A stretch of 64,000 nt of DNA from Chitinophaga filiformis (GCF_900102545.1 NZ_FNBN01000001.1:61581-125580); one strand, 5' to 3'. Positions 26,601 through 34,956 are shown, counted from the first letter of the stretch. The notes: generated by a model from the sequence alone, not told the origin. A program made the numbers and translations.

Positions 26601-27916
26601 AAAGTCTTTTCATACTGCTGGACCGGTTCGATATTCAGGGTTCGTAGCCGACTGACGACCGTTCCCGTGTAACGGCTGGCCGGGTCAGAGATCACCGTAG
26701 AGTAGAGCGTATTGGCCCTGTTGTCGGTGAGTTTGGAACTATTCTGTACTTTATAAGTCTGGTTAAAAGGATCCCACTCACCAAGGTCCATCAAACCGAC
26801 GATATCCCTTGCATTGGTGGTAGCACCCGTTTTGTTGGTTACCCATACCTCTATCCTGTTGATATATGCCAGCGACTGTATGATGGGCAGGTTGGCAACC
26901 GCGTTATTGAATGTATCGCGGAAGAACTGACCTAACAGGAAGTGGCGGTTGTCCTCATACTCGTCGGCCTTCAGGGTGAAGTCCTGTACCTGGGTACCAC
27001 CTTTGATCAGCAGGTTCTGCTTCTGTGATTTCTGGTTGGACAATACAGAGGTAACCGTGAGACGGCCAAACTGCAGCTGGGTTTTGATACCAAACAGGGA
27101 CTGCACCCCGGATATCAGTGAGCTACGCAGGGGGAAGCTCACGTTACCTGCCTCGATCTTTTTGATGATCTCATCGTCGTAACCGGTATATTCCAGTTTG
27201 ATCTGGTTTTCAAAGTCGAAAGTAGACTGTGTATTGAAGTTGGTGATGAGTTTCAGCTTGTCCCCTATCTTACCGGTCAGGTTCATATTGATATTCATAT
27301 CAAAAGCGAAACCTCCCGTTTTACGGGCCTGTTCTGTGAGTACCGGATTTTTGATATTCTGGCCTTCATAACCGAAGGTCAGTTCGAGGCTACCCTGAGG
27401 TTTGATATCCACTTTATTACCACCGAATATTCTGTCAAACAGCTTGCTGCCTTTGTACAATTCGGGCCCGTCTCCCTTCTGGTTCAGCGATCCGAGGGTA
27501 CTGGCCCTTTTTTTCCAGTAGTCCTCCTCACTCTTAGCAGATTGGAGTTTATAAAATTCATCGAAGCTGAGATAGGTTGGATTGCGGTAGTAGTGGTCGC
27601 CAATCTTTTCTGTTACTGTATATTGCCGGGTGACGGGATCATAATCAACAGTACGGGATAAACCTGCAGGATCTTTTAAATCTATCTGATTCTTGACAGG
27701 ATCTGTAATACTGGTACCGTAACGATCTTTTATCGGAAACTTTAGCGTATCCTTTTTAACGGTATCTGCTGCCGCTGGTGTGACGAAGTCTGGTTGCCAG
27801 TATTTCTTAGTATAGTTGTTAGAATAACCCGAACGATTCCTTGCCGCAGTGTCAAAAATAAATAACGAAACAACTCCTATTACTGCAATAGCACCATAAT
27901 ATGTCTTTCTTGACAA
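20681..27916 (-). CDS. sprA: type IX secretion / gliding motility protein SprA
   Basis: A 2411-residue outer-membrane protein, the usual size for SprA, which forms the very large 36-strand beta-barrel translocon of type IX secretion. A short hydrophobic N terminus (residues 8-25) is the export signal. Many segments have the expected SprA look, such as QPDFVTP, the GSLELTFGYEGQNIKNP stretch and VDMQLADLG. A SprA-type TSRGGLTLRFMLAQ ending is also present. It would export the two CHU_C-domain proteins seen at 8.6-13.4 kb. It starts 39 bp after the ruvA stop on the same strand, and ruvA-sprA adjacency is a recurring Bacteroidota arrangement as far as I know. No frame breaks are seen over the 7.2 kb. 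Confidence 0.95.
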   Translation of the reverse strand: MSRKTYYGAIAVIGVVSLFIFDTAARNRSGYSNNYTKKYWQPDFVTPAAADTVKKDTLKFPIKDRYGTSITDPVKNQIDLKDPAGLSRTVDYDPVTRQYTVTEKIGDHYYRNPTYLSFDEFYKLQSAKSEEDYWKKRASTLGSLNQKGDGPELYKGSKLFDRIFGGNKVDIKPQGSLELTFGYEGQNIKNPVLTEQARKTGGFAFDMNINMNLTGKIGDKLKLITNFNTQSTFDFENQIKLEYTGYDDEIIKKIEAGNVSFPLRSSLISGVQSLFGIKTQLQFGRLTVTSVLSNQKSQKQNLLIKGGTQVQDFTLKADEYEDNRHFLLGQFFRDTFNNAVANLPIIQSLAYINRIEVWVTNKTGATTNARDIVGLMDLGEWDPFNQTYKVQNSSKLTDNRANTLYSTVISDPASRYTGTVVSRLRTLNIEPVQQYEKTFARKLDSTEYTLNRQLGFISLNQQLQADEVLAVAYQYTYNGRVYTVGEFSQDIPPDQNNSVNQRILFLKLLKATSARPNLPIWDLMMKNIYSTGAYQINRADFKLDVYYKDPGTESRAPSDKRYLPDAQGIWEGAPLITILNLDRLNNQNDPQPDGVFDYVEGYTINSQTGRIMFPQLEPFSQGIRKAFGGNAALEKQYLYKVLYDSIKVVAQQFPQLNRYVLKGSYKSANSSEIQLGGYNIPPGSVTVTAGGQQLRENVDFIIDYNLGRIKIINAGILNSGVAINVQFENNAAFGTQVRNYFGTRFDYVVNDNLTLGSTIARMSERPYYQKVNYGEDPIKNTVVGFDVNYNSQWKGLTRFLNKLPNYQSNTPSNIMFTGEVAKLFPGHSKLVNAAGTGQGQVFIDDFEGSQSGYDLKFPATAWALASTPKDAVDSSGRPLFLNADKSNDLAYGHDRARLAWYIIEPTLQIPKSPALPTGIDENQQSDPRVRLVYQKEVFANRSTDFGQSQLSTLDLAYYPRERGPYNFIANKDSVDADGHLTHPEKAWGGIMRAIDNSDFQTQNVEFIEFWIQDPFIKDPNSTGGQLYFNLGNVSEDILKDSRKFFENGLPNPTTDLNKTDSSVWGRIPKFQQQITQAFDNDPEIRRYQDVGYDGLQSGDEKTFHRSYLDELARNFGSNSNIYKQAQGDPSNDDYRHYRDYTNTTILERYKLYSNPEGNSPVSQNTTYSTAATNIPESEDLNRDNTLNETEEYFQYRVSLRPNMTVGTNYIVDKIPAEVTLANGQKTIENWYQFKVPISSFNAKIGSIPDFKSIRFMRMFLTGFKDTVVVRFAKLQLVRNQWRQYDYKLQPGDPIPNDGSTTFNTSAVNIEENSSRKPIPYTLPPGVVRQNTVSTNSTVLQLNEQAMSIQVCKLEDGDTRGVSKNLNMDLRQYKHLQMYLHAEASDDPNGLKDGDLRAIVRMGSDFVENYYEYQIPLKVTSWGGSHTAYDIWPEINDMDLLLSKLTQLKQKRNQCDTCSPLRAYTEQDEKGNYLSVIGNPNLGDVRTIMLGVTNPKDDGLPKCGEVWFNELRLSGLDEKGGYAGMGRVDMQLADLGTISVSGNMHTAGFGNLDQRVNERFRDNYLQYDAAANLDLGKLLPKRASLSIPVYAGYSRAVSRPEYDPYDLDIKLKDKLRMARSDYERDSIRKAAEDFTSIKSLNFTNVRRMNLNRKKNHLWDIENFDISYSYTQTSSHSPIIQSDELTKHRGGLGYTFTGQSKFITPFKKLFKAKTPWLDLIRDFNFNYIPSLISFRVDITRQFGATRIRNVGGDGTYKLPETYNKYFTFDRYYGLKWDLTKSLSIDFNAVNNARIDEPKGRLDSKEKKDSLWSNFFKLGRTTNYYHTANITYTLPTTKLPLLNWTSIAIGYSTDYRWTGASLLAKYLGNAIENSNQKTVMAEFKFSELYSKSAFLRAITGTQQKKKPQPNNNNRPGTAGNQKQPAKQDVTPEISPILKAVMKPLLSIKRVSLDYSENGSTRLPGYIDSTKILGMNWASWAPGVPFVFGKQPDKAWLDNFAKKGLITPDTTFNIQFQQQFTQRWQIQAQLEPANDLRIDLSMTKSFTKTHTELFKNMSDSGFQHLSPYDAGGFEITYMAIKTIFGGIDKESGTTQTFKDFERYRQTISNRLGALNPYNSDPGVPTNNPKDPTYRYGYGRYAQDVLVPAFLAAYTGKDPEKIGLLKSAGLSNVRSNPFSNYIPRPNWRVAYNGLTKLEPFKSIFTNVSLTHAYVGRLSMSSYNTALLYEDPRLAGYPGFIDTVSGNYIPYFLIPNITMTEEFSPLVGVDVTFTNSLNLRVEFKKSRSLSLSLIDYQLTELRSTELTLGGSYRLRNVQFAFLGQPKDGKKVQNDMNFRLDMSFRDDKTVNNRQDADLVIPTSGQKVIGISPSIDYVLNNRLNLRFFYDRRQTIPVISTAYPITSTRGGLTLRFMLAQ

Positions 27917-27955
27917 GAGAAATAGGTTTTTATAGAGGTCAGGGTAATAAATAAT

Positions 27956-28543
27956 TTATAGACCTTTCAGCGACTTTTTAATCAGCGCTTCGAGGTCTTG
28001 CAATAGTGGTTCAGCTTTTAACACCTTATTGATCGCTTGTTCGGCCACATTTCTGGCGATTCCTAAAGTGACTAATGCATTTAACGCGTCATCTTGCATT
28101 GTATTGTTTGGAGTTACAGATATTTGAAGACCGGTATCTTTCGTTTTACTGATTTTATCCTTTAGTTCCAGAATTACCCGTTTTGCCGTTTTAGCGCCGA
28201 TCCCTTTTATACTTTCAAGCATTTTTTCGTTTTCCATAGCGATAGCCCGTTGAATATCTTCAGGTTGCAGGGAAGACAACATCATCCGGGCGGTATTGGC
28301 GCCTATTCCCGAGACGCCTATCAGGAGGAGGAACATATGACGTTCCGCTTCGTCAAAAAAACCATATAGTGTATGTGCATCCTCCTTAATATGCAGATAC
28401 GTCAGCAATTTGCAATTTTCCAGTCCCTGTATGCGGGAGTAGGTATTAAGACTGATCTGCACTTCGTATCCAACCCCTTGAACATCAATATATACCAAAG
28501 CAGGGGATTTATAGGACAGTTTTCCGTTGAGGTAAGCAATCAT
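27956..28543 (-). CDS. ruvA: Holliday junction branch-migration protein RuvA
   Basis: A 195-residue RuvA, the tetrameric junction-binding subunit that loads the RuvB motor. Domain I is an OB fold starting at MIAYLNGKLSYKSPALVYID, with GVGYEVQIS. Domain II has two helix-hairpin-helix motifs, LLIGVSGIGANTARMML and ESIKGIGAKTAKRVILEL. Domain III (about 145-195) is the helical RuvB-contact part, DALNALVTLGIARNVAEQAI. The start at 28543 is chosen because all RuvA proteins begin with this Met-Ile-x-x-Leu strand; the open frame extends 11 codons further upstream without similarity. It is probably co-transcribed with sprA. Confidence 0.95.
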   Translation of the reverse strand: MIAYLNGKLSYKSPALVYIDVQGVGYEVQISLNTYSRIQGLENCKLLTYLHIKEDAHTLYGFFDEAERHMFLLLIGVSGIGANTARMMLSSLQPEDIQRAIAMENEKMLESIKGIGAKTAKRVILELKDKISKTKDTGLQISVTPNNTMQDDALNALVTLGIARNVAEQAINKVLKAEPLLQDLEALIKKSLKGL

Positions 28544-28681
28544 ACAGGAAGATAAAATGTTTCTAATGTTCGGCAAACCTAGTAAAAATTTAGCAAGAAC
28601 AGGGCAGTAAGTAACCTTATACTTACATTTACAAATTCTTATGTATTTTTACGCCTCGTTTAAAACATCTATTTTATTAAT

Positions 28682-29680
28682 ATGAACAAAATAACGGCCG
28701 CTATTACAGCGGTAGGTGGTTATGTACCTGACTACGTGCTCACTAATAAAGAACTGGAAACACTGGTAGATACAACAGACGAATGGATCATCACCCGTAC
28801 AGGGATCAAGGAAAGAAGAATACTGAAGGGAGAGCGTAAGGGGACCTCGGAGTTATGTGTACCTGTGGCACAGGAAATATGCCGTAAGAGAGGGATCAGC
28901 CCGGAAGAGATCGACCTGCTGATTGTAGCCACAGTTACGCCAGACATGGTGTTTCCGGCTACTGCCAACATAGTAACTGATAAAATAGGAGCTAAAAACG
29001 CCTTCGGCTTTGATATCAGTGCAGCCTGTTCCGGTTTCCTCTATGCCCTGGATACAGGTGCGCGTTTCATCGAGAGCGGACGCTATAAGAAAGTAATGGT
29101 GATCGGGGCTGACAAAATGAGCTCCATCATTGACTATACTGACCGTACTACCTGCATCATCTTCGGCGACGGCGGCGCAGGCGTATTACTGGAACCTAAT
29201 ACCGAAGGCCTGGGCCTGATCGACAGCATCCTGAAAAGCGACGGCCATGGCCGTGAGTACCTGCACATGAAAGCCGGCGGCTCCGCACAGCCTGCCAGCA
29301 TTGAAAGTGTGACCAACAGGGAGCACTATGTATACCAGGAAGGTAAAATGGTGTTCAAATATGCCGTAGCCAACATGGCAGAAGCAGCACATGACGTTAT
29401 GCAGCGTAACAACCTTACTGCCAATGATGTAGCGTGGCTGGTGCCTCACCAGGCCAATAAGCGTATCATCGATGCTACTGCTTCCCGTATGGGTCTCCCG
29501 GAAGAAAAAATCATGATGAACATTCAGCGATATGGTAACACTACCGCAGGTACGTTACCACTTTGCCTCTGGGATTACGAAAAGCAACTGAAGAAAGGTG
29601 ACAACCTGGTACTGGCTGCCTTTGGCGGTGGCTTTACCTGGGGTGCCAGCTATGTGAAGTGGGCTTACGATCCGAAATAA
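28682..29680 (+). CDS. fabH: 3-oxoacyl-ACP synthase III (FabH)
   Basis: A 332-residue KAS III that condenses acetyl-CoA with malonyl-ACP to start fatty acid chains. The catalytic triad is visible: Cys 116 in DISAACSGFLYAL, His in PHQANKRI, and Asn in YGNTTAGT. N-terminal TDEWIITRTGIKER and C-terminal GGGFTWGASY are canonical. It is divergent from ruvA, and TA-rich -7-like sequences (28645-28655) lie 30-40 bp before the start. A bidirectional hairpin ends it. The genome fragment also carries fabD 6 kb away, on the other strand. Confidence 0.96.
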   Translation: MNKITAAITAVGGYVPDYVLTNKELETLVDTTDEWIITRTGIKERRILKGERKGTSELCVPVAQEICRKRGISPEEIDLLIVATVTPDMVFPATANIVTDKIGAKNAFGFDISAACSGFLYALDTGARFIESGRYKKVMVIGADKMSSIIDYTDRTTCIIFGDGGAGVLLEPNTEGLGLIDSILKSDGHGREYLHMKAGGSAQPASIESVTNREHYVYQEGKMVFKYAVANMAEAAHDVMQRNNLTANDVAWLVPHQANKRIIDATASRMGLPEEKIMMNIQRYGNTTAGTLPLCLWDYEKQLKKGDNLVLAAFGGGFTWGASYVKWAYDPK

Positions 29681-29687
29681 TTAAAAC

Positions 29688-29726
29688 GGCCAGGAATTAG
29701 GAACTGAGCATTCTTAATTCCTGGCC
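29688..29726. terminator. bidirectional hairpin between fabH and the pseudokinase gene
   Basis: GGCCAGGAATTA (29688-29699) pairs with TAATTCCTGGCC (29715-29726); the stem extends past a one-base bulge with GAA/TTC. It is shared by two convergent genes; the last base overlaps the stop codon of the leftward gene. Confidence 0.8.
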
Positions 29727-31597
29727 TAATTGAATGAAGGCAAAATATACCCCAGCCTCAGTTGCACTCCCTGTACCTCTGCACTGATATGTCCTCCCAT
29801 TTTGTCCATGAAGTCCTTACAGATCACCAGGGTTACCGACAAATCATCCCCCCTTCTGTATTCAAACAAGTGAGCCGCCATTTGTGGGGTAACTGAGCTT
29901 ACTGTACATATCACCTCCACCTTCACCAATTCATCCTGTACAGCACGCACTACTATCGGCCCCTCTCCTGATAGCTTTACTGCGCAATGCAACAAACTGC
30001 GGTTAATGAACAGCAACATCTCCTGATCGCCTGCCAGACATAAGCCGGAAGAGATTTCCAACCGTATCCGCTGTTGATCAATATGGTGCATGGCCTGTTC
30101 AAAAAGCAGCAGCAGATCGCAGGGAGCGGGATTATAGACAAAACCTGACAGCTGTGATTTAATCCAGCGCAGAATATTATCAAAAATGACCAGTGTTTTC
30201 CGGGAAGAGACAACGGCTTCATCAATGATCAGCTGCAGGGAGGCCTGGTCCATATCCTTATTCCTGAACAGGGCCGATACCCGGATAATATCATTCAACG
30301 GTTCCCGGAAATCCCGCGCCAGGATGGCGATCAGCTTATTCTTAAAATCGTCGTGGATGCTTAGCTGCTGGTTCTTTTCAGAAATGGCGTCGTTCATTTC
30401 CCGTAGTAAACGTTCCTGCCGGCGCAATTCCTTATAAGACCGGTAACGGGCGTAGGTAAAACCTCCCATCAGCAGCAGTACGCCTACCATAAACCCAATC
30501 AGCTGCTGGCGGCTCTTCCGCTTCATATTGGCCTTGTTGATCTTCTGTTCCTGTACCTTATTGCTCAGCTGCCACTCGTTCAGCTCCTGCTCTTTCAGGA
30601 AATAATCCAGGTAGTTCATATAGTTGCTGGATTTCATTTCCAGCCGCTTTCTTACCAGTTCCGACAGTGCCCGGCCATAATAGGACTTTTTCGCTTCGTT
30701 ATTACTCCTGGCATAATAGCGGTACAGGCTGGCAATAGTTGGCAGCATCATGTTCAGGTATCCCGCCTGCTGACCTATGGCGAAGGCCTTTTCCCTGGCA
30801 GGTATGGCATCAGCAGGATAACCGTTCTGCCTATATGTGTCAATATGATCCAGCATGTCAATGGCCACTACCACCAGGCCTTCTTTTAACGCCTTATCCG
30901 CCAGCTCATTGATCCGCTGTACTGCCTTTGCTCCTTCTCCCTCCTTCATCCATTCATCGGCCTCCAATGCCTGTATATAGTAAATTTCCCGGGCGCCGGG
31001 GTACTTACGGATAATTTCCTTTGACTTTCCCAATGCCCATTTCACAGAGTCCTTCCGCGTACTGTCCTGCTCAAAACGGATGGCATAATTGATCAGCACC
31101 AGGCTGTAAATAGAATCCTGTGTCAGCGTTTTTCCGAGTTCCATTGCCTGGTACAGATATTGATTGGATTCCGGTTTCATGCCACTGAAGTCATGAAATA
31201 CACTGAGATTCATCAGTAGCTGACAGATGTTGGGCTGGTCTTCCAGCTCACGATACAGCAACAACGCTTTGAATCCATATTCGATAGCCTGTTTGGTATT
31301 GGCCTTCAGCGCGTAGAAGATGCTTAGATTATTCAGGGCGCCGGCCAGGCCCCTTTTGTATCCATGGCGGGAAGCTATGTCACGGGCTTTTACAGCATAC
31401 CAGAAGCAGCTGTCGGTATTACTCAGATGATATTGCATGCCCAGCTGGTTCAAGACATCGGTATAGCCGGTACTATCCGGCTGCCGTAAAAGGTCGGCCC
31501 GTAACTGGCGGATGACCTTATCCTGGGCAAACAACGGCCTTCCGGCCATCAGGCAGGCAATCAGCAGGGGTATGATATGTATCCATGTTCTTTTCAC
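29726..31597 (-). CDS. TPR sensor histidine kinase homologue lacking catalytic residues (pseudokinase)
   Basis: A 623-residue paralogue of the upstream kinase. It has a signal peptide (1-24), TPR-like helices (about 40-345), a membrane helix (367-384), a coiled coil and kinase domains. The dimerisation motif reads ILARDFREPLN, with Arg 428 in place of the phospho-acceptor His. The ATPase N box reads LLHCAVKLS, where the neighbour has LLHNAVKFS. The DxGxG G1 box is absent (TVSSVTPQM), and the G2 Gly-rich loop is lost (DDLSVTLVI). The distal CKDFMDKMGG is retained. The protein therefore cannot autophosphorylate by the usual route but has stayed full-length. It overlaps its neighbour by 4 nt (ATGA), so the two are translationally coupled and may form heterodimers. 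Confidence 0.85.
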   Translation of the reverse strand: MKRTWIHIIPLLIACLMAGRPLFAQDKVIRQLRADLLRQPDSTGYTDVLNQLGMQYHLSNTDSCFWYAVKARDIASRHGYKRGLAGALNNLSIFYALKANTKQAIEYGFKALLLYRELEDQPNICQLLMNLSVFHDFSGMKPESNQYLYQAMELGKTLTQDSIYSLVLINYAIRFEQDSTRKDSVKWALGKSKEIIRKYPGAREIYYIQALEADEWMKEGEGAKAVQRINELADKALKEGLVVVAIDMLDHIDTYRQNGYPADAIPAREKAFAIGQQAGYLNMMLPTIASLYRYYARSNNEAKKSYYGRALSELVRKRLEMKSSNYMNYLDYFLKEQELNEWQLSNKVQEQKINKANMKRKSRQQLIGFMVGVLLLMGGFTYARYRSYKELRRQERLLREMNDAISEKNQQLSIHDDFKNKLIAILARDFREPLNDIIRVSALFRNKDMDQASLQLIIDEAVVSSRKTLVIFDNILRWIKSQLSGFVYNPAPCDLLLLFEQAMHHIDQQRIRLEISSGLCLAGDQEMLLFINRSLLHCAVKLSGEGPIVVRAVQDELVKVEVICTVSSVTPQMAAHLFEYRRGDDLSVTLVICKDFMDKMGGHISAEVQGVQLRLGYILPSFN

Positions 31598-33579
31598 TGT
31601 TCTCTCGTTATGCTCTCTCTGGCAAATGGCAATGTATAGGAAAATGTACTGCCGCTCTCCGGGTTATTGGTTGCCTGAATAGTGCCCCCCATTTTATCCA
31701 TAAAGTCCTTGCAGATGATAAGTGCCAGTCCGGCGCCACCATTTGTTCTGCCGCGGTCCTTTTCCCTGTTACGGTATTCGAACAGGTGATGCAGCACACC
31801 AGGGTCTACGCCTTTCCCTTCATCACTGACTGAAATAGTGACTTTGTTGCCTTCCACTGCAGCCCTGATATACACATTACCCTGCACCGGACTGAATTTC
31901 ACCGCGTTGTGTAACAGGTTCCGGTGTACGAACTGCAGCATTTCCCGATCGGCCAGTACGTCCAGGTCCTCCGGAATATCGAGCTGTATGGTTAGTGCTT
32001 TCTCCACATAATCATCCTTCAAAACCTCCATTGCTTCCCTGATCATAGCAGCCGGCCGGCAAACCACCGGGGTATATACGAAACCGCTCAGCTGCGACCT
32101 GATCCAGCGCAGGATGCTGTCAAAAATATGCAGGGTTTGCTGCGACTTGGTTTCCAGCTTCCGGAACAGGTCTGTGGCGTCATCATAAGCCAGGGACTGA
32201 TCTTTCAGCAGATTGGTGATGTCGATAATGTGATTCAGCGGTACACGGAAGTCATGTGCAATGAGGGAGATCAGTTTATTCTTAAAATCATCATTGGTAC
32301 GCAATAAAGCATTCTTTTCGCTGATTTCACGGTTCTTCTCTCCCAGCTGGATAGCATTCCGGCGGGAGCGCCGGTGGGAACGGTTAACATCCACCAGCAA
32401 CAATACCGTCAATACCAGCAGTATGGTCAGAAAGATAATGACCGCATACCTGCCACGGCTCTCCATCGCCTTCTTATCCAGTAGCTGCTGCTGATAATCA
32501 TGCTGCAGCTGTAAGGCACGCAGCTTTTTCTCCTGCATGTAATAGTCGATGTAATCCAGCTCTCCCTGCGTTTTGCTTTGTTCCTCCCTTTCCATGATAT
32601 CCAGCATGGCAGCCGCATAGAACTGGGCAGAATCGCTCTTGTTATGACTATCATACCAGGCGTATAGTTTTGCTACCCCTGGCAGGGCCAGTTCCCGGTA
32701 CCCTCCTTCCAGTGCCAGCCGCACCATTTGTCGCCGGAAGATGGTGGAATCCGCCTGATGGCTGCGTGACTTGTAAGAAACGAGGTGTGACGAGCCATAC
32801 ATGGCATGATATACATATCCCTTTCTCTCTGCCTCGGCCACCAGGGCAATGAGTTTAGCCACTCCCTCCGCCTCGGCGGTCTTGCTGTATATCAACTCCT
32901 GCGCCTGCAGCATGCCGGTATAGAGCAACAACCGTTCATCTCCTGCCCTGGTAGCCATCTGACGTGCGGTAGTCAATGCCCGGATAGCCTTTTTCCTGTC
33001 AAAGAGGTCACTACTCCGTCCCGCGCGGAAGTTACTGATGTAAATAAAGTAACAATTGGCCCGCAGGGCCATGAGAAGGCTATCATTTTTCAGGCGTCTG
33101 CCGATATCCAGGGCCCGTTTCATGTATCCGTCAGCTTCCTCATACTGTTTTTCAAACTGGTAATATACCCCCAGGTGCATACAGGTCTGGCAGATGCCCG
33201 CACTGTCGCCCAGCTCTTTGTACAGGTTCAGGGCATCGATGTAAAAGCGGAAAGAAAGATAGCTGTTGTCCCGGTAGGCATAATAGCCTCCCAGGCCGCG
33301 GTAAGCGGCGGCCTCCCCATTCACATACTTAAGCCTTTGTGCTACTTCGCGGGCTTTACAGAGGTAAATAAAACAGGTATCCAGCTGGATGTGCTGGAAC
33401 TGGCCGGCGAGCTGATTCATCAGATCCACATACCGGATGCTGTCTGTAGTCTTTGCCGCGGTGGCCTGCAGGCTGGAAATAACACCTTTTTGGGCGTAAA
33501 CAGTTTCCTGCCGGACAAAGCACCCGGAAATGACTATCATGAGGTTGATGAGTACGTTCTTATTACGGAAGATGTACAA
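31594..33579 (-). CDS. TPR-containing sensor histidine kinase
   Basis: A 661-residue hybrid of a periplasmic TPR sensor and a kinase. The N-terminal leader has a possible lipoprotein Cys at 20. TPR helices run to about 345, a membrane helix lies at 378-397 and a coiled coil at about 400-430. HisKA carries LIAHDFRVPLN with His 442. HATPase_c has the N box FVHRNLLHNAVKFS, the G1 box SDEGKGVDP and the G2 loop NGGAGLALIICKDFM. All catalytic motifs are intact. No response-regulator gene is adjacent, so the partner must be encoded elsewhere. The downstream pseudokinase overlaps its stop codon. The signal sensed is not evident. Confidence 0.9.
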   Translation of the reverse strand: MYIFRNKNVLINLMIVISGCFVRQETVYAQKGVISSLQATAAKTTDSIRYVDLMNQLAGQFQHIQLDTCFIYLCKAREVAQRLKYVNGEAAAYRGLGGYYAYRDNSYLSFRFYIDALNLYKELGDSAGICQTCMHLGVYYQFEKQYEEADGYMKRALDIGRRLKNDSLLMALRANCYFIYISNFRAGRSSDLFDRKKAIRALTTARQMATRAGDERLLLYTGMLQAQELIYSKTAEAEGVAKLIALVAEAERKGYVYHAMYGSSHLVSYKSRSHQADSTIFRRQMVRLALEGGYRELALPGVAKLYAWYDSHNKSDSAQFYAAAMLDIMEREEQSKTQGELDYIDYYMQEKKLRALQLQHDYQQQLLDKKAMESRGRYAVIIFLTILLVLTVLLLVDVNRSHRRSRRNAIQLGEKNREISEKNALLRTNDDFKNKLISLIAHDFRVPLNHIIDITNLLKDQSLAYDDATDLFRKLETKSQQTLHIFDSILRWIRSQLSGFVYTPVVCRPAAMIREAMEVLKDDYVEKALTIQLDIPEDLDVLADREMLQFVHRNLLHNAVKFSPVQGNVYIRAAVEGNKVTISVSDEGKGVDPGVLHHLFEYRNREKDRGRTNGGAGLALIICKDFMDKMGGTIQATNNPESGSTFSYTLPFARESITREQ

Positions 33580-33632
33580 TAATAAACAGATGTATTATAA
33601 TGATTTCGCCTGCTTTCCGCTACAAGATACTG

Positions 33633-34328
33633 TTATATTTCGAACACCAGCCCTCTCCTTTTCAAATCTTCATATTTCGTTTTATCGAACCGGTACAGGT
33701 GCGCTCCTTTCTTTGAGGTCGTTTTATCCTTTTCGTCGAGTTTCTCCAATATGTTCATAGACAGGATCTTCTTACGGAAATTACGCTTGTCCAGCTCATG
33801 CTGGAAGATCTCCTCATAGAGGCTACGTAACTGGGAAAGCGTGAACTTTTCGGGCAGCAGCTCAAAACCAATAGGGTGAAAATGAGCATTATCTCTCAAT
33901 TTCTTCAGCGCGTCAGCGATCATCTGGCGGTGGTCGAAGATGAGGTTAGGGATCTGATGCAGTTCCAGCCAATGTGCGCTGTATTGCTGGGTAGGATTAT
34001 GTTCATGTTCCCGGATGCGGATCAGGGCATAATACGCCATAGATATAACCCGGGCGCCTGAGTCACGGCCTACATCTCCGTAACAGGCCAGTTGATCCAT
34101 GTAGATGTTTTCCAGTCCCGTGGTTTGTTTTAATACCCGCGCGGCAGCTTCGTCCACACTCTCATCTTTCTGGAGAAAACCACCCATTAAAGACCATTCG
34201 CCCTGCATGGGATCTACTTTTCGCTGCATGATGAGCAACTTCAGTTTACTGTTTTCGAACCCAAAAATAATACAATCTACTGCTACCAGGTGTTGCGGTA
34301 CATTAGCATAAAATGATTGTGCATTCAT
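33633..34328 (-). CDS. NUDIX-domain transcriptional regulator (NrtR-like)
   Basis: A 231-residue protein with an N-terminal NUDIX fold (about 10-145) and a C-terminal winged helix (about 155-225, FTLSQLRSLYEEIF...RNFRKKIL). The NUDIX box, GX5EX7REUXEEXGU, reads G50 and E56 but then R64-V65-L66-K67-Q68-T69-T70-G71. The three catalytic Glu of REUXEE are replaced by Val, Gln and Thr, so hydrolysis is unlikely. This is typical of NrtR-type regulators, which sense an ADP-ribose-like or sugar ligand. A regulated operon is not obvious nearby. Gene order relative to the kinase pair (53-bp gap, same strand) does not require a link. Confidence 0.85.
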   Translation of the reverse strand: MNAQSFYANVPQHLVAVDCIIFGFENSKLKLLIMQRKVDPMQGEWSLMGGFLQKDESVDEAAARVLKQTTGLENIYMDQLACYGDVGRDSGARVISMAYYALIRIREHEHNPTQQYSAHWLELHQIPNLIFDHRQMIADALKKLRDNAHFHPIGFELLPEKFTLSQLRSLYEEIFQHELDKRNFRKKILSMNILEKLDEKDKTTSKKGAHLYRFDKTKYEDLKRRGLVFEI

Positions 34329-34376
34329 TGAAATAATTGATTGTCTGCCTTGTGCTGAACAGCTGCAAAGATGCTA

Positions 34377-34871
34377 CTATTTTCTGCTTCTTGCGAACTC
34401 GCTGTAATCAGTAACGGGAATTTTATTAATACCGGCCTGCCGCAACATAGTTACCAGCTGACCGCGATGATACGTGGCATGATTAAATACCTGCATCAGT
34501 ATTTCTATAACGGTTGATTTACAATATTGTTTCCGGGTATCGTAATAAGCCACCACATGCTGTAGCCTGACAGGCTGCACCTGTTTTACCCAGTCGGCCA
34601 GCAACTGAGACTGTTGCTGCCAGCGGGCGCACGCTTCCGAAAACGTGCCTTCGAAACCTATAGAGGGTTTGACCGCCTGTTCCACCAGGTGTAAACGCTG
34701 GTACCACAAGCTTTCAACATCCCACATATGGTACGCCGTTTTGCGTAAACTTCCGAAGCTGCTGCCTGTTTCCTGGTCCAGCTGTGTATCCGGCAACTTT
34801 TTCAATACATCCGCTATCCTATTGTTAGCCCAAAGGTTATAAGCTGCATAGCTGAGCAGGATATCCTTCAT
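34377..34871 (-). CDS. DinB-family protein
   Basis: A 164-residue four-helix-bundle protein of the DinB/YfiT group. The metal-binding His triad is suggested by AYHMWDVESLW (about residue 48) and NHATYHRGQLVTML (about 135-140). Known relatives include thiol-dependent transferases (bacillithiol or mycothiol), but many are uncharacterised. The start at 34871 is chosen because MKDILLSYAAYNLWAN is the usual DinB N terminus. The open frame extends 76 codons upstream only by reading through the antisense of the divergent acetyltransferase gene. Confidence 0.85.
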   Translation of the reverse strand: MKDILLSYAAYNLWANNRIADVLKKLPDTQLDQETGSSFGSLRKTAYHMWDVESLWYQRLHLVEQAVKPSIGFEGTFSEACARWQQQSQLLADWVKQVQPVRLQHVVAYYDTRKQYCKSTVIEILMQVFNHATYHRGQLVTMLRQAGINKIPVTDYSEFARSRK

Positions 34872-34956
34872 GGATATAATTTTAGTTACTATCTTCACCA
34901 AAATACCAAAATTATCGCACCTGCCAGCATGTGCAGGTAAATAATCCTGAAGGAAC

